A stretch of 64,000 nucleotides of DNA from Roseomonas sp. GTDB taxonomy: Bacteria; Pseudomonadota; Alphaproteobacteria; Acetobacterales; Acetobacteraceae. Location of the stretch: positions 16,897-80,896 of the forward strand of contig JADCFX010000017.1 of NCBI GenBank assembly GCA_020249285.1. The letters run 5' to 3'. The notes beneath the pieces were generated by a model. It saw only the letters and a list, made by a program, of their open reading frames with translations, did not search any database and was not told the origin of the DNA. Within the stretch, counting starts at the first letter, position 1. Each line of letters opens with the position of its first letter. Made by a program: the position numbers and the translations under genes. Positions 1 to 11,089 of the stretch are shown here, piece after piece.

Positions 1-300
1 ATTGCCGAGCATCAGCAGAATGCGGTCCCCGCGCTTCACGCCAAGCGCGCGCAGCCCATTGGCGACGCGGTTGGAAGCGGCGGAAAGCCCGGCAAAGCTC
101 ACCTCGGCCGCGCCATCGCCGATGATTTTCAGCGCCAATTGCTGGCCCTGCGCGCCTTTGGCCAATTCGGCATCGAACCAATCGAGTGCCCAGTTGAAAT
201 CACCAAGTTCCGGCCAGCGGAAATCGCGATAGGCAGTCGCGTAATCGCCGCGCTGCGCCAGCAGGAAATCCCGCGCGGCCTTGAAGGCGGAATGGTTCAT
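1..300 (-). CDS. Acyl-CoA synthetase / AMP-dependent ligase, N-terminal part (runs off left edge)
   Basis: Reverse-strand reading from ATG at 300 gives MNHSAFKAARDFLLAQRGDYATAYRDFRWPELGDFNWALDWFD...SNRVANGLRALGVKRGDRILMLG, typical of AMP-forming acyl-CoA synthetases. Confidence 0.8.
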   Translation of the reverse strand, partial: MNHSAFKAARDFLLAQRGDYATAYRDFRWPELGDFNWALDWFDAELAKGAQGQQLALKIIGDGAAEVSFAGLSAASNRVANGLRALGVKRGDRILLMLGN

Positions 301-393
301 GCCCCTATCCTCCCTGCCACACCCTTTGATGCGGCGTGTTTTTGTTTTCCGGCGAAGGCTAGACCGCCGCTATGCGCCGCGACAAGTTGCCCC

Positions 394-1365
394 TTATTCC
401 ACCTTGATCCCTGTTGCCGCCACCACGCGCTGCCATTGCGGCACATCGGTTTCCAGCAAGGCGGCCAATTCAGCCGGGCCGGTCAGCAAGGGCGTGGTGC
501 CGGCGGCGGCGAAGCGCGCGCGCACATCGGGCAGGTCACGGATGCTGCCCAGCACCTCCGCCATGCGCGCGATGATGGCGGGCGGCGTTGCGCGGGGGGC
601 GGCGATGGCATACCAATTCAGCGCGACATAGCCGGGCACGATTTCAATGATGGCAGGTATGTCCGGCAGGGTCGGCAGGCGCCGCGGCCCCGCCACGCCC
701 AAAAGCCGCGCGCGCCCGCCTTGCACATGCGGCAGGGTTTCCACAGTGCTTGCGAAAACCATGTCTATTTCGCCAGCGTAAAGCGCGGTCATGGCCGGGG
801 CCGCCCCGCGATAGGATACATGGGTCAGGTCCAGATTGGCGGCCAGTGCGAAAAGCGCCCCCGAAAGATGATTGGAAGACCCAACACCGCCGCTGCCAAA
901 GGTCAGCCGCCCCGGCGCGGCGCGGGCCGCGTTCAATACATCCTGCACGCTTTGGTAGGGGGACGTCGCGCGCACCACCATCGCCGTTGGAATATCCGCG
1001 ACCAGGCTCACGGGCGCCAAGGCGGTGCGCGGGTCCAGCCCTCTATTCGGGTAAAGCGCGGGGACGGAAGCAAGCGAGGCGCTGGTCAGCACAAAGGCCG
1101 TGCCATCGGGCGGCGATTGCACCACGGTATGAATACCAATGCTGCCGCCCGCCCCTGGGCGATTTTCGATAATGAAGGGCTGACCGAGTCTTTCCTTCAA
1201 ATGCTCCGCCAAAAGCCGCCCTACCAGATCAATCGGCCCACCCGCACCAAAGGGGATGATGATCCGCACCGGCCGGTCCGGCCAAGGGGCTTGGGCATGG
1301 GCGCGCTGGATGAAGGGCAGGGCAAGGGCGCTGGCCAGCAGCGCGCGGCGTGGGGTTTTGGTCAT
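394..1365 (-). CDS. Tripartite tricarboxylate transporter substrate-binding protein (TctC/Bug family)
   Basis: Signal peptide then WPDRPVRIIIPFGAGGPIDLVGRLLAEHL...IIENRPGAGGSIG, classic Bug motif; start placed at MTKTPRRALLAS. Confidence 0.9.
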   Translation of the reverse strand: MTKTPRRALLASALALPFIQRAHAQAPWPDRPVRIIIPFGAGGPIDLVGRLLAEHLKERLGQPFIIENRPGAGGSIGIHTVVQSPPDGTAFVLTSASLASVPALYPNRGLDPRTALAPVSLVADIPTAMVVRATSPYQSVQDVLNAARAAPGRLTFGSGGVGSSNHLSGALFALAANLDLTHVSYRGAAPAMTALYAGEIDMVFASTVETLPHVQGGRARLLGVAGPRRLPTLPDIPAIIEIVPGYVALNWYAIAAPRATPPAIIARMAEVLGSIRDLPDVRARFAAAGTTPLLTGPAELAALLETDVPQWQRVVAATGIKVE

Positions 1366-1429
1366 TCTGATGCTTCCTCCGCCCCCATTAAAGGCGGAAC
1401 CGATGCGCTTGGGAATAAGCGCGATGCAA

Positions 1430-1999
1430 TCAGACGCGCGGCAGATGCGCCGGAATACGCATGCCAAGGGAAAGCGGCACCGGCCAGATTTCCTCGATGG
1501 CGCGCAGCTTGCGGAAACCCGCCGCCAAATAGCCCGGCAGGGCACGCGGATGATCCGCATTGCAGGTATTCACCGTGACGGCAGGCAGGCCGATATGCCA
1601 GGCGGCATCCACCGCATGGCGCAGAAACGCAGCACCCATGCCAGTGCCAATCGCCCAGGGCACCAGCCCGAAATAGGAGAGGTTAGCCGCCTGCCCGGCG
1701 CGATGATCAAGTTCATAAAACCCTGCTGGTTCGCCATCGCGCATCAGCACATGCAGGCTGACCGAAGGATGCGCCAGCAGGCCGGCCAATTCAGCATCTG
1801 AGGCAATACGGCGCATCCACCAAAGCCAGGGCTCACCAACCGTATTGTAGAGGTAACGATAGAAGGGCACGGAACAATGCCGCACGCGTTCCACCCGCGC
1901 ATCGCCAGGCAAGGTCGCCGCGGGGCTGGTGGGCGGCGCATCCATGCGCAGGAAAGTCACCTGCACCTTCAAGCGCTGAACGGGTTCGGAGAGCTCCAT
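1430..1999 (-). CDS. GNAT family N-acetyltransferase
   Basis: ORF with GEPAGFYELDHR...SYFGLVPWAIGTGMGAAFLRHAVDAAW...TCNADHPRALPGYLAAGFRK, GNAT-like. Confidence 0.75.
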   Translation of the reverse strand: MELSEPVQRLKVQVTFLRMDAPPTSPAATLPGDARVERVRHCSVPFYRYLYNTVGEPWLWWMRRIASDAELAGLLAHPSVSLHVLMRDGEPAGFYELDHRAGQAANLSYFGLVPWAIGTGMGAAFLRHAVDAAWHIGLPAVTVNTCNADHPRALPGYLAAGFRKLRAIEEIWPVPLSLGMRIPAHLPRV

Positions 2000-2065
2000 A
2001 ACCCTGCCACTAGCAAAGATCGCGCAACGATGGAAACAGCCATGACGCTGAGGCAGCGCGGTCAC

Positions 2066-2096
2066 AAAAAAACACGCGCCCCGGAAGGGACGCGTG
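2066..2096 (-). terminator. Rho-independent terminator downstream of petABC
   Basis: Minus strand CACGCGTCCC-TTCC-GGGGCGCGTG (10-bp stem, one G-T wobble) followed by TTTTTTT. Confidence 0.85.
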
Positions 2097-2123
2097 CCTT
2101 TTCTTACAGCGCTTCAGAAGCGC

Positions 2124-2891
2124 TTAGTGTTTGACGTCAGCCCAAACCTTGCGCTTCACCGCATAGGTCAACCCGGCCAAGATGGTCAGGAAGATGATGA
2201 TCTTCACGCCCAAGGCGCGGCGCTGCTCAAGTTCCGGCTCCGCAGCCCATTGCATAAAGGTGCTGACATCATGCGCCATCTGTTCGACAGTGGCCGAGGT
2301 GCCATCCGCAAATTCAACCTGATCAGGGTTGAGCGGCGCGCCCATGGCGATCGCGTGGCCTGGGTAGAACCTATTGTAATGCGCGCCATCAGCCAAAACA
2401 AAACCTGGAGGCGGATCCTCATAGCCAGTCAGCAGCGCAAAAAGATAATCCGCCCCACCGGCCCGTGCCTTTGCTATGACGGAAAGGTCCGGGGGCGCCT
2501 TGCCATTATTCGCGGCGGCAGCTGCGGCTTCATTGGGGAAGGGTCGGCGGAACCTATCCGAAGGGCGGCCCGGGCGTTCGAACATCTGGCCTTCATCATT
2601 CGGGCCATCCGTGATTTGAAACTGCGCCGCGATGGCTTCCACCTGAGCCTGGGTCAGCCCCAATTCGCTCAGATTACGATAGGCGACCAGCCGCATGCCA
2701 TGGCAGGCCGCGCAGACTTCCTTATAGACCTGGAAGCCACGCTGCGCGCTGGCGCGATCATAGGTGCCGAAAATCCCATCGAAGGAGAATTTCCGGTCCG
2801 GGATGGCAATCTCTCCCCCCGCCGCATGGGCGGGGGCGGCGGCGAAAAGGCCAAGGGCGAGGGCGAGGGCCTTGATTGAATGACGCAACAT
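2124..2891 (-). CDS. petC: Cytochrome c1
   Basis: Signal peptide, heme motif CAACH (VCAACHGMRLVAYRNL), C-terminal TM anchor. Confidence 0.95.
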   Translation of the reverse strand: MLRHSIKALALALGLFAAAPAHAAGGEIAIPDRKFSFDGIFGTYDRASAQRGFQVYKEVCAACHGMRLVAYRNLSELGLTQAQVEAIAAQFQITDGPNDEGQMFERPGRPSDRFRRPFPNEAAAAAANNGKAPPDLSVIAKARAGGADYLFALLTGYEDPPPGFVLADGAHYNRFYPGHAIAMGAPLNPDQVEFADGTSATVEQMAHDVSTFMQWAAEPELEQRRALGVKIIIFLTILAGLTYAVKRKVWADVKH

Positions 2892-2893
2892 GA

Positions 2894-4162
2894 TCAGGCC
2901 TTCTCCATCGGCTTGGCAGCCGCGCCCATGGGTAACGGCCCGCCCCCAAGCACCGGGCGGGATATACTTTCTGGCAGCGGCAAAGGCCGCTCCAACCGCG
3001 CCAGCAGCGGTAGGACCACCAGGAAGTAGGCGAAATAATAGGCGGTCGCGATACGCGCGATCAGCACATAGGTGCCTTCCGCCGGCTTCGCACCAACCCA
3101 GAGCAGCACAAGAAAGCAGGCCGTCCACAACAGGAAGAAAACGCGCGCCAGCGGACGGAACCGCATGGACCGCACCGGGGAACGGTCCAGCCAAGGCAGC
3201 ACAAACCAAATCAGGATCGAACCAAACATCAGCAGCACACCGCCAAGCTTATCCGGCACCGCGCGAAGGATCGCGTAATAGGGCAGGAAGTACCATTCCG
3301 GCACGATATGCGGCGGTGTCACCAGCGGATTGGCCGGAATGTAATTATCCGGATGGCCCAGATAATTCGGCGCAAAGAACACCAGCACGGCGAAGACGAT
3401 GAAATATACCACCAAGCCCACGCTATCTTTCGCCGTGTAATACGGGTGGAAAGGCAGGGTATCCTGCGGGCCCTTGGGTTCGATCCCAAGCGGGTTGTTG
3501 GACCCGGTGATGTGCAGCGCCGCCACATGCAGGAATACCACGCCGAAAATCACGAAGGGCAGCAGATAATGCAGGCTGAAGAAACGGTTGAGCGTCGGGT
3601 TATCCACACTCATGCCGCCCCAGAGCAATTCTACGATATGGCTGCCCACCACCGGGAAGGCGCTGAACAGGTTTGTGATGACGGTGGCGCCCCAGAAGGA
3701 CATCTGGCCCCAGGGCAGCACATAACCCATGAAGGCAGTCGCCATCATCAGCAGGAAGATCACGACCCCCAGCATCCACAGCAATTCACGCGGCGCCTTG
3801 TAGGAACCGTAATACATGCCACGGAAGATGTGGATATAGACCACAATGAAGAACATGCTGGCGCCGTTCATGTGAATATAACGGATCAGCCAGCCGAAAT
3901 TCACATCGCGCATGATGCGTTCGACACTGTCGAAGGCAAGGCCGGTATGCGCGGCGTAATGCATGGACAGGAAAATCCCGGTCGCGATCATGATCATCAG
4001 CGTGACCATGGCCAGCGCGCCGAAATTCCAAAAGTAATTGAAATTCCTCGGCGTTGGGAAGGTTCCGTATTCCTTCTGCATCATGGTGAAGACCGGCAAG
4101 CGCTGATCTACCCAGCGCACCACCGGATTCTTGAACTCGCTATTGTGCAACCCGATTGACAT
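2894..4162 (-). CDS. petB: Cytochrome b (ubiquinol-cytochrome c reductase)
   Basis: FWNFGALA...[26 protein letters not shown]...[22 protein letters not shown]. Confidence 0.95.
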   Translation of the reverse strand: MSIGLHNSEFKNPVVRWVDQRLPVFTMMQKEYGTFPTPRNFNYFWNFGALAMVTLMIMIATGIFLSMHYAAHTGLAFDSVERIMRDVNFGWLIRYIHMNGASMFFIVVYIHIFRGMYYGSYKAPRELLWMLGVVIFLLMMATAFMGYVLPWGQMSFWGATVITNLFSAFPVVGSHIVELLWGGMSVDNPTLNRFFSLHYLLPFVIFGVVFLHVAALHITGSNNPLGIEPKGPQDTLPFHPYYTAKDSVGLVVYFIVFAVLVFFAPNYLGHPDNYIPANPLVTPPHIVPEWYFLPYYAILRAVPDKLGGVLLMFGSILIWFVLPWLDRSPVRSMRFRPLARVFFLLWTACFLVLLWVGAKPAEGTYVLIARIATAYYFAYFLVVLPLLARLERPLPLPESISRPVLGGGPLPMGAAAKPMEKA

Positions 4163-4172
4163 GTTTTTTTCC

Positions 4173-4715
4173 TCAACCGATTCTGATCTTGGTATCGGAT
4201 GTGAAGGCGTATTCCGGAACGTCAAGGTTCCGAGGCGCCGGTCCTTTGCGAATTCTGCCTGACGTGTCGTAATGGCTGCCATGGCAGGGACAGAACCAGC
4301 CGCCGTATTCGCCGCGCGCATCGGTGGCCCTTTGGCCCGTGGGCACGCAACCCAAATGGGTGCAAATGCCAACCAGTACCAGCCATTGATCCTTCTGCAC
4401 GCGGGATTGGTCGGTGGCCGGATCGGGCAGGGAATTGGTCGGCACCGCGCGCGCTTCCTCGATTTCCTTGGCCGTACGGTTGCGCACGAACACCGGCCTG
4501 CCGCGCCACATCACGGTCACGGCCTGGCCTTCCGTGATCGGGGCCAAATCCACATCCGTGCTCGCCAGCGCCAGCGTATCCTTGGCGGGCTGCAAGGAAG
4601 CGATGAAAGGCCAAGCAATGGCACCAACACCGACCGCGGTGAAAGCGCCGGTCACCAGCATCAGAAAGTCGCGTCGGGGCGCCCCGTCGGTCGCCGCGTG
4701 TCCGTTATCAGCCAT
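4173..4715 (-). CDS. petA: Ubiquinol-cytochrome c reductase iron-sulfur (Rieske) subunit
   Basis: CTHLGCVP and [20 protein letters not shown] Rieske motifs; start could be 4715 or 4724. Confidence 0.95.
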   Translation of the reverse strand: MADNGHAATDGAPRRDFLMLVTGAFTAVGVGAIAWPFIASLQPAKDTLALASTDVDLAPITEGQAVTVMWRGRPVFVRNRTAKEIEEARAVPTNSLPDPATDQSRVQKDQWLVLVGICTHLGCVPTGQRATDARGEYGGWFCPCHGSHYDTSGRIRKGPAPRNLDVPEYAFTSDTKIRIG

Positions 4716-4915
4716 CCTCAACATCCCCTTGCGACGGGCGCCCCCTCTTGCCGAGGGCTCCGCTTCGCCGCACGATTTAGGTTCGCACCCTTGGAGTGCA
4801 ATCTTCAAAACGCGATGGCGGCTCCGAAGGACCGGTCCCGCCACGAAACGGGGTCTTATAGTAGTAGGGTTTGCAAGGTGTAAATCCGCCCCAGAGTGTC
4901 AAAGGAAGCTAAGCC

Positions 4916-5809
4916 ATGGAAAAAAACGCCGACGGCCCTGGAAGCCATCCCTTCGTGGCCCCCGCCCGCGCCTGGTTTGAGGAATTGCGGGACCGGCTTT
5001 GCGCTGCCTTTGAAGCGATTGAGGATGATTTGGCCCAAGGCCCCCATACCGGCCTGCCGCCGGGGCGATTCGCCCGTACCGCCTGGGAAAGGCCGGAAGG
5101 CGGCGGCGGGGTCATGTCCGTCATGAAGGGGCGGGTGTTTGAAAAGGTGGGGGTGAATGTCTCGACCGTCTTTGGCGAATTCTCCCCCGAATTCCGCAAG
5201 CAAATTCCGGGCGCCGAGGAAGACCCGCGCTTTCTGGCGACAGGTGTGTCCCTGGTGGCACATATGCAAAGCCCGCGCGTGCCGGCGGCCCATATGAATA
5301 CGCGCTTCATCGTGACCCGGAATGCCTGGTTCGGCGGCGGGGGGGATATCACGCCCATGAAGCCCGAAGCGCCGGAAGCCCAGGCGGATGCGGCGGATTT
5401 CCATGCGGCCTTCAAGGGCGCCTGCGACAAGCATGATGAGACCTATTACCCGCGCTTCAAGAAATGGTGCGATGAGTATTTCTTTCTGCCCCATCGCGGC
5501 GAACCGCGCGGGCTTGGCGGCATATTCTATGATTGGCTGGGTGATCGCACGCCGGGCAAGGGGACCCACGCGGATTTCACCTTCACCCGCGATGTCGGGC
5601 TGGCCTTCCTGCAAGCCTATCCGGCCATTATCCGCAAGCGCATGCATGAAGCCTGGACCGAGGCCGAGCGGGAACATCAACTCATCCGCCGTGGGCGCTA
5701 TGTGGAATTCAACCTGCTGCATGACCGGGGCACGATTTTCGGCCTGAAAACCGGGGGCAATGTGGAGGCGATTTTGATGTCCATGCCGCCGGCGGTGAAG
5801 TGGCCGTGA
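4916..5809 (+). CDS. hemF: Oxygen-dependent coproporphyrinogen III oxidase
   Basis: Full-length ORF with [47 protein letters not shown]. Confidence 0.95.
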   Translation: MEKNADGPGSHPFVAPARAWFEELRDRLCAAFEAIEDDLAQGPHTGLPPGRFARTAWERPEGGGGVMSVMKGRVFEKVGVNVSTVFGEFSPEFRKQIPGAEEDPRFLATGVSLVAHMQSPRVPAAHMNTRFIVTRNAWFGGGGDITPMKPEAPEAQADAADFHAAFKGACDKHDETYYPRFKKWCDEYFFLPHRGEPRGLGGIFYDWLGDRTPGKGTHADFTFTRDVGLAFLQAYPAIIRKRMHEAWTEAEREHQLIRRGRYVEFNLLHDRGTIFGLKTGGNVEAILMSMPPAVKWP

Positions 5810-5814
5810 CCGGG

Positions 5815-7131
5815 TCACACCTTTCGCTTGCGCGGCCAGCACAACAGCGCCGCCACCGGCAATAGCCACATGATGCGCGCGCCATAGCGCGGATGGGGGG
5901 CGGAAAGACCGCCGCAAATCAGCGCATTGCCCAGCACCGCCGCCAGTACGAAAAGCGCCAAGGCCAAAGCCAGCCCCTGCCTGCGCCAGGCGCTCCACAG
6001 CAGCAGCGGCAGCGCCAGCAGCACCACCGGCAGATGGAATGGATTCAGCGGCATCACCGTTTCCTTCAGCACATCCTGCGCCTGACGCGCTTGATCAAAA
6101 GCGGCCAATTCGCGCGCCGAAAAAGTCTGTTCGATATGGGGGCGGATCGCGACGGCGAAATGCGCATTGTCCAAGGTGTCGCCAATGCCAAAGCTGCCGA
6201 GTTGCAGCAACATATTCGCCGCCATGGCGCGGGCCACGCCGAGCGGGTCGGCGCGCAAGGTCTCAGCCACAATCTGCCCGGCTTCCGGCGCCAGCATCGC
6301 ACTGCCCAGAAAGCGCGACGCGCCCGCAGCATCGCGGTTCACCGGGCTATCCGGCGCCCAGAGGAAATCATTCGCCGGCATGGGCAGCCGCTCCGTGAAG
6401 GCGCAAAGATACCAGCCCGCATCAGGGCAGCGCGCCTTCAGCACCGCCGCCGCCGGGCCATCTTCCTGCAAACGCGCCAGCATAAAAACCGAGCCATAGG
6501 GTGAAAGCGCAACACGCCCATGGCCAATGGCATTGGTGACAAGCAGCGCAGCCACGGCAATCACCACCGGCAGCACCATCGCCAAAAGTCGTACCGGCCT
6601 GCGCCACAAGCGCAGCAGCAGCGCGACAACACATAACCCAAGCGCGAGCGGCAAATGCGCGAGATGCGCGGCAATACCGAGCGCCACCAGCGCCACCAGA
6701 TAGCCACGCTCAAGCCGCGTCAACGCAGCGCCGCCAAAGCCCAGCAGGAACAGCCCCAGCACAACAATCGGCGCGAAAATATCAGGCATCAGCAGCGCGG
6801 CGCTGAAGGGGGCGGCGGTGGCCAGCGCGGCAAAGGCGCATAGCCCGATATGCCAAAGCGGCTGCGCATCACCACGCACCACGCGCAACGTCAGCCACAG
6901 CAGGTGGGACAGGATCAGGCCCTGCGCGATAACCGGCCCCCAAAGACTGATGCGCCAATGAAAGGCATGCAGGAATGGCCCATAGATAAAAGGCTTGTCC
7001 CACAACATCAGTGGCCCAAGCGTTTGATGCAAAAACCCGCCACTATCGCTGAACAGCAGCGGGTAACCGTTGAAGAAGGCGGGCCAGATCAACAACAAGG
7101 CCCCGGTCAATACCGCCGCGCCGACCCTCAC
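5815..7131 (-). CDS. Polytopic membrane protein, GT-C-like, function unknown
   Basis: 438-aa strongly hydrophobic ORF with C-terminal HPRYGAR motif reminiscent of GT-C enzymes. Confidence 0.7.
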   Translation of the reverse strand: MRVGAAVLTGALLLIWPAFFNGYPLLFSDSGGFLHQTLGPLMLWDKPFIYGPFLHAFHWRISLWGPVIAQGLILSHLLWLTLRVVRGDAQPLWHIGLCAFAALATAAPFSAALLMPDIFAPIVVLGLFLLGFGGAALTRLERGYLVALVALGIAAHLAHLPLALGLCVVALLLRLWRRPVRLLAMVLPVVIAVAALLVTNAIGHGRVALSPYGSVFMLARLQEDGPAAAVLKARCPDAGWYLCAFTERLPMPANDFLWAPDSPVNRDAAGASRFLGSAMLAPEAGQIVAETLRADPLGVARAMAANMLLQLGSFGIGDTLDNAHFAVAIRPHIEQTFSARELAAFDQARQAQDVLKETVMPLNPFHLPVVLLALPLLLWSAWRRQGLALALALFVLAAVLGNALICGGLSAPHPRYGARIMWLLPVAALLCWPRKRKV

Positions 7132-7586
7132 CCCTGTTTCGCCGACCAGCGCGCGGCGGCGGCATCATCCTCTTCCTTCGCGGCCACCCAGCGCGCCGCG
7201 CCATCCGCAAATTCCTCGCGCTTCCAAAAGGGCGCCTTGGTCTTCAGCCAATCAATGAGAAAGGCGCAGGCTTCCAGCGCGGCGGCGCGATGCGCGGAAG
7301 CCGTCAGCACCAGCACAATCGGGTCTCCGGGCAATATCCGGCCCATGCGATGGATCACGGTGCAGCCGGTCAGCGGCCAGCGCGCCTCAGCTTCGGTCGC
7401 AATCCGGGCAAGCGCACGTTCCGTCATGCCGGGGTAATGTTCCAGCACCAGCGCGCTCAGGCCATCATCGCCACGGCAGACGCCCAAAAAGCTGGCCACA
7501 CCACCAACATCAATCCGGCCCGCGGTCAGCGCCGCGCTTTCCGCCGCCATATCAAACAGCGCTTCCTGCACCAGAATGCGCGCCAT
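7128..7586 (-). CDS. moaE: Molybdopterin synthase catalytic subunit
   Basis: GGVASFLGVCRGDDGLSALVLEHYPGMTERAL...RMGRILPGDPIVLVLTASAHRAAALEAC. Confidence 0.95.
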   Translation of the reverse strand: MARILVQEALFDMAAESAALTAGRIDVGGVASFLGVCRGDDGLSALVLEHYPGMTERALARIATEAEARWPLTGCTVIHRMGRILPGDPIVLVLTASAHRAAALEACAFLIDWLKTKAPFWKREEFADGAARWVAAKEEDDAAAARWSAKQG

Positions 7587-7589
7587 GGC

Positions 7590-7841
7590 TCAGCCCCCGG
7601 TCACGGGCGGGAAGAAGGCAATCTCATCGCCGGCGGCCACGGGATGATCCGGCGTGGCGAAATCCTGATTGACAGCAGCGCGCACCTGCTTGGCATCGGC
7701 AAAGGCCGCCGCATGGCCAGGGCTGCGGGTCGCGAGCCAATCGCGCAAGCCAGCGACATCGCGCACCTCGGGCGGTGGTGCCACGTCTTCTTCCGCCATG
7801 CCGATCTTCTGGCGCAGCCAGGCGAAATAAAGGACCCGCAT
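7590..7841 (-). CDS. moaD: Molybdopterin synthase sulfur carrier subunit
   Basis: MRVLYFAWLRQKIG...C-terminal DEIAFFPPVTGG (GG tail). Confidence 0.95.
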   Translation of the reverse strand: MRVLYFAWLRQKIGMAEEDVAPPPEVRDVAGLRDWLATRSPGHAAAFADAKQVRAAVNQDFATPDHPVAAGDEIAFFPPVTGG

Positions 7842-7847
7842 GGCGCT

Positions 7848-8417
7848 TCAGCGTGGTGTGGGTACCGAGGTGATGCGCCCGCCCGGCCCGATAATCGTGG
7901 TGGTGCCGCCATCACGCACCGCAATGCCGCCACCCGCCGTGCCGGGCTGGTTGAAGACCTGCGTGCGGTCATTGCCGCCCGCCACAATACCGGCTGGCTG
8001 GCCAGGCGTGGCGGGGATCACGCTGCCTTCAACCCGCGGGGGCGGGGCGGATGGCATGGCGGAAGGTGTTGCGGCCGGCGGCGAAGGCGCACGCGGCGGC
8101 ACGGATGCCATGGGCGGTGGGGTAGAACTGCTGGCACGCGGTGTCACGCGCAACGGCGGCGGTGGCGGGGGCAGACGCAGCGCATCATCCGGCGTCATTT
8201 GCGTGGCGGGCGTCGCGGGGGCGCGCATCGCCGCATAATCCAGCGTTTCTGTGCGCAGCACTTCCTCGGTCGTATCCCCGCTTGTGACGCGCCGGACCGT
8301 CAGGCTGTCTATCTGGGGTATGGCGGCATTGCGACTGGTATTCCAGCTTGGCTGCCAATTCGGCCCACAGCCTTGCAGCGCCAGCATTCCCCCAATCAGC
8401 AAAACAGAATGTCGCAT
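7848..8417 (-). CDS. Proline-rich putative lipoprotein, hypothetical
   Basis: MRHSVLLIGGMLALQGCGPN lipobox followed by P/A/S-rich linker. Confidence 0.6.
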   Translation of the reverse strand: MRHSVLLIGGMLALQGCGPNWQPSWNTSRNAAIPQIDSLTVRRVTSGDTTEEVLRTETLDYAAMRAPATPATQMTPDDALRLPPPPPPLRVTPRASSSTPPPMASVPPRAPSPPAATPSAMPSAPPPRVEGSVIPATPGQPAGIVAGGNDRTQVFNQPGTAGGGIAVRDGGTTTIIGPGGRITSVPTPR

Positions 8418-8467
8418 GGCTTTCCCCGCCTCTTTCTCGCTTAAGATGCGCTGCCCAGGGTTGAGAC

Positions 8468-9097
8468 TCAAGACTGCCCTGGCGGTTTCACCGATTCATC
8501 GCGCCTGGAAGGCGTTTCCCCCTGCACGAGGCTCAGCCCGGCGCGGAGATAATCCCAACCTGTGATCAGCGTTAGCACCGCAGCGGCCCAGAGCATGCCT
8601 TCTCCAATCAGAGAAACCGGCAGGAAGCCAAGCCCAATCACCGGCGCGCCGCTATCGCCGGCCAGCAAGGTGCCCAAAGCGCCCATCTGAAACCCAGTCT
8701 TCCATTTCGCGAGCGGCGTGACCGGCAGGCCGATACGCAATTCGGCCAGGAATTCCCGCAGGCCGGAGACCAGGATTTCCCGCAACATGATGACAATGGC
8801 GGGAAACAGCCCAGCATCGGAAAGCCGGCCATAGCCCGCCAGCAGCATGAGCGCCGCCGCGACAAGCAGCTTATCTGCAATTGGGTCCAGCATGCGGCCA
8901 AAGCCGGAAACCGCACCGCGTTCCCGCGCGATCTTACCATCGAAATAATCCGTGATGGCGGCTACGGAAAACACGATGCAGGCCGCCATATCCGCCCAGG
9001 GCGCATTGATCGAAGCCAGCACCACCAGCACGGGGATCGCCGCGATGCGCGAAAGCGTCAGCAGATTGGGCAGGTCGGTTGGCATGACACGTTCCAT
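8468..9097 (-). CDS. pgsA: CDP-diacylglycerol--glycerol-3-phosphate 3-phosphatidyltransferase
   Basis: NLLTLSRIAAIPV...ITDYFDGKIARERGAVSGFGRMLDPIADKL CDP-alcohol phosphotransferase motif. Confidence 0.95.
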   Translation of the reverse strand: MERVMPTDLPNLLTLSRIAAIPVLVVLASINAPWADMAACIVFSVAAITDYFDGKIARERGAVSGFGRMLDPIADKLLVAAALMLLAGYGRLSDAGLFPAIVIMLREILVSGLREFLAELRIGLPVTPLAKWKTGFQMGALGTLLAGDSGAPVIGLGFLPVSLIGEGMLWAAAVLTLITGWDYLRAGLSLVQGETPSRRDESVKPPGQS

Positions 9098-9139
9098 TAA
9101 CCCGGAACGCGGCGCTTTGGCACCCCAAAGCCGAGAATT

Positions 9140-11026
9140 TCAGCCAAGCGCCGCGCTTGGATGGAAATGTTCATGAATCCGCCTGGCCAAGGCAGGCCCC
9201 ACACCCGGGCAGGCTTCCAGATCCGCGAGCCCCGCCTGCCGCACCCCGCGGGCCGAGCCAAAATGGTTCAGCAATTTGCGCTTCATCGCGCTACCCACGC
9301 CCGGCACATCATCCAATTCAGACCGGGTCAGCGCCTTGGAACGCCCGGCGCGATGCGCCGAAATGGCGAAGCGATGCGCCTCATCGCGCAGGCGCTGCAA
9401 ATAGAACAGCACGGGGTCGCGCGGTGGTAATTGGAAGGCTTCGCGACCGGCCATGTGGAACCATTCCCGCCCAGCATCGCGGTCCGGCCCCTTGGCCACC
9501 GCCACCAGGGGCAGATCATCCAGGCCAAGACCCGCCATGATTTCCCGCGCGGCGGAAAGCTGGCCGGCGCCGCCATCAATCAGCACCAAATCGGGCCAAT
9601 CTTCGCCAGCGCGGGCGGGGTCTTCGCGGAGCGCCCGGCCAAAGCGGCGTTCAAACACTTCGCGCATCATGGCGAAATCATCATTGGTGGCGGCGGTTTT
9701 GATGGCGAATTTCCGGTAGCCCTGCTTCATGAAGCCCGCAGGCCCCGCCACCACCATAACGCCATAGGCATTGGCGCCCTGGATATGGCTATTGTCGTAA
9801 ATCTCGATCCGCTCCGGCGCGCCAGGCAGGCCGAAAAGACTTGCCGTGCCTTCCAGCAGCGCCGCCTGAGCCGTGCCTTCCGCCATGCGCCGTTCCAGGG
9901 CTTCCCGCGCATTGGTGGCCGCGTGTTCCAAGGCCTCGTGTTTTTCACCGCGCTGGGGCCGGCGCAATTCCACGCGTCGCCCAGCCTTGATCGCCAAGGC
10001 TTCTGCAATCAGCGCCGCTTCGGGCGGGTCATGCGATAGCAGCAGCAAAGGCGGGGGGGGCAAATCTTCATAAAGCTGGCCGAGGAAGGCGCCCATCACC
10101 TCCTCAGCGCTTTGGTCCTGCTTGGCGTGGCTCAGGAAAAAGGCGCGGTTGCCGTTATTGCGCCCGCCGCGGAAGAAAAACACCTGGACGCAGCTTTGCC
10201 CCGCCGCCTGATGCAAAGCGATTACATCCGCATCGCCCATGCCTTCCAGATTGACACGATCCTTGCCCTGAATATGCGTGAGCCCCCGGATACGGTCCCT
10301 GAGGGCAGCAGCGCGTTCAAACTGCAAATCCGCCGCCGCCGCTTCCATTTCCGTGGCCAGGCGCTTTTGGATGGAAGGCGTTTCGCCCGACAGGAACTGC
10401 TTCGCTTCCGCGACCAGCGCGGCGTAATCCGCCTGAGAAATGCGGTCCACGCAGGGCGCGGCGCAGCGCTTGATTTGAAACAGCAGGCAAGGTCGCGTGC
10501 GGGTATCAAACACCGTATCCCGGCAGGATCGCAGCAGGAATACACGCTGAAGCGCATTGATGGTCTGGTTCACCGCCCAGACGGATGCAAAAGGCCCCCA
10601 ATAGGATGCGCCCTTCCGCCTTTCCCCCCTATGCTTGGCAATCTGCGGAAAGGGGTGGTCTTCCGTGATGACCAGCCAGGGATAGGATTTGTCATCCCGG
10701 AGCACGATGTTGAAGCGCGGGCGGAAGCGCTTGATGAAATTGGCTTCCAGCAGCAGAGCTTCGGCCTCTGACGCGGTAGTCACCACTTCCAGGGACCGCG
10801 TTTCAAACACCATGCGCCTGAGGCGTTCCGGCAGGCGGCCAAGTTGGGTATAGGAAGTGACGCGCTTCCTGAGTGACCGAGCCTTGCCGACGTAAAGCGC
10901 CTCCCCCTTCTCATCCAGCATGCGATAAACGCCGGGGGAGGTCGGAAGGGTGGGCAGGGCGGCTTCCAGCACCGCCAGGCCCTGGAAGGCAGGGCTTTCG
11001 GGGGCGGGTGGCACGAGATCGGTCAT
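9140..11026 (-). CDS. uvrC: Excinuclease ABC subunit C
   Basis: GIY-YIG N-terminus ([27 protein letters not shown]), UVR motif, RNase H-like and HhH C-terminus. Confidence 0.97.
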   Translation of the reverse strand: MTDLVPPAPESPAFQGLAVLEAALPTLPTSPGVYRMLDEKGEALYVGKARSLRKRVTSYTQLGRLPERLRRMVFETRSLEVVTTASEAEALLLEANFIKRFRPRFNIVLRDDKSYPWLVITEDHPFPQIAKHRGERRKGASYWGPFASVWAVNQTINALQRVFLLRSCRDTVFDTRTRPCLLFQIKRCAAPCVDRISQADYAALVAEAKQFLSGETPSIQKRLATEMEAAAADLQFERAAALRDRIRGLTHIQGKDRVNLEGMGDADVIALHQAAGQSCVQVFFFRGGRNNGNRAFFLSHAKQDQSAEEVMGAFLGQLYEDLPPPPLLLLSHDPPEAALIAEALAIKAGRRVELRRPQRGEKHEALEHAATNAREALERRMAEGTAQAALLEGTASLFGLPGAPERIEIYDNSHIQGANAYGVMVVAGPAGFMKQGYRKFAIKTAATNDDFAMMREVFERRFGRALREDPARAGEDWPDLVLIDGGAGQLSAAREIMAGLGLDDLPLVAVAKGPDRDAGREWFHMAGREAFQLPPRDPVLFYLQRLRDEAHRFAISAHRAGRSKALTRSELDDVPGVGSAMKRKLLNHFGSARGVRQAGLADLEACPGVGPALARRIHEHFHPSAALG

Positions 11027-11058
11027 CTGCGGCGACTTATGGCAAAGCCAGTGCGAAT

Positions 11059-11089
11059 TTGTCCACGAAACCTGTGGATAAACCTGTGG
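11059..11089. promoter_or_regulatory. Cluster of DnaA-box-like sequences
   Basis: TTGTCCACG (11059-11067), exact reverse-complement DnaA box TGTGGATAA (11073-11081), then CCTGTGGG. Confidence 0.4.

Noticed and set aside
139-1578. 479-aa plus-strand ORF
   Set aside because: Antisense to a well-supported TctC gene; R/H/G/P-rich low-quality translation typical of mirror ORFs in high-GC DNA.
3308-4159. 283-aa plus-strand ORF antisense to cytochrome b
   Set aside because: H/E/Q-rich antisense translation; cytochrome b on the other strand is unambiguous.
9114-9131. GCTTTGG-CACC-CCAAAGC hairpin between pgsA and uvrC
   Set aside because: Short 7-bp stem without a T-tract; insufficient for a terminator call.
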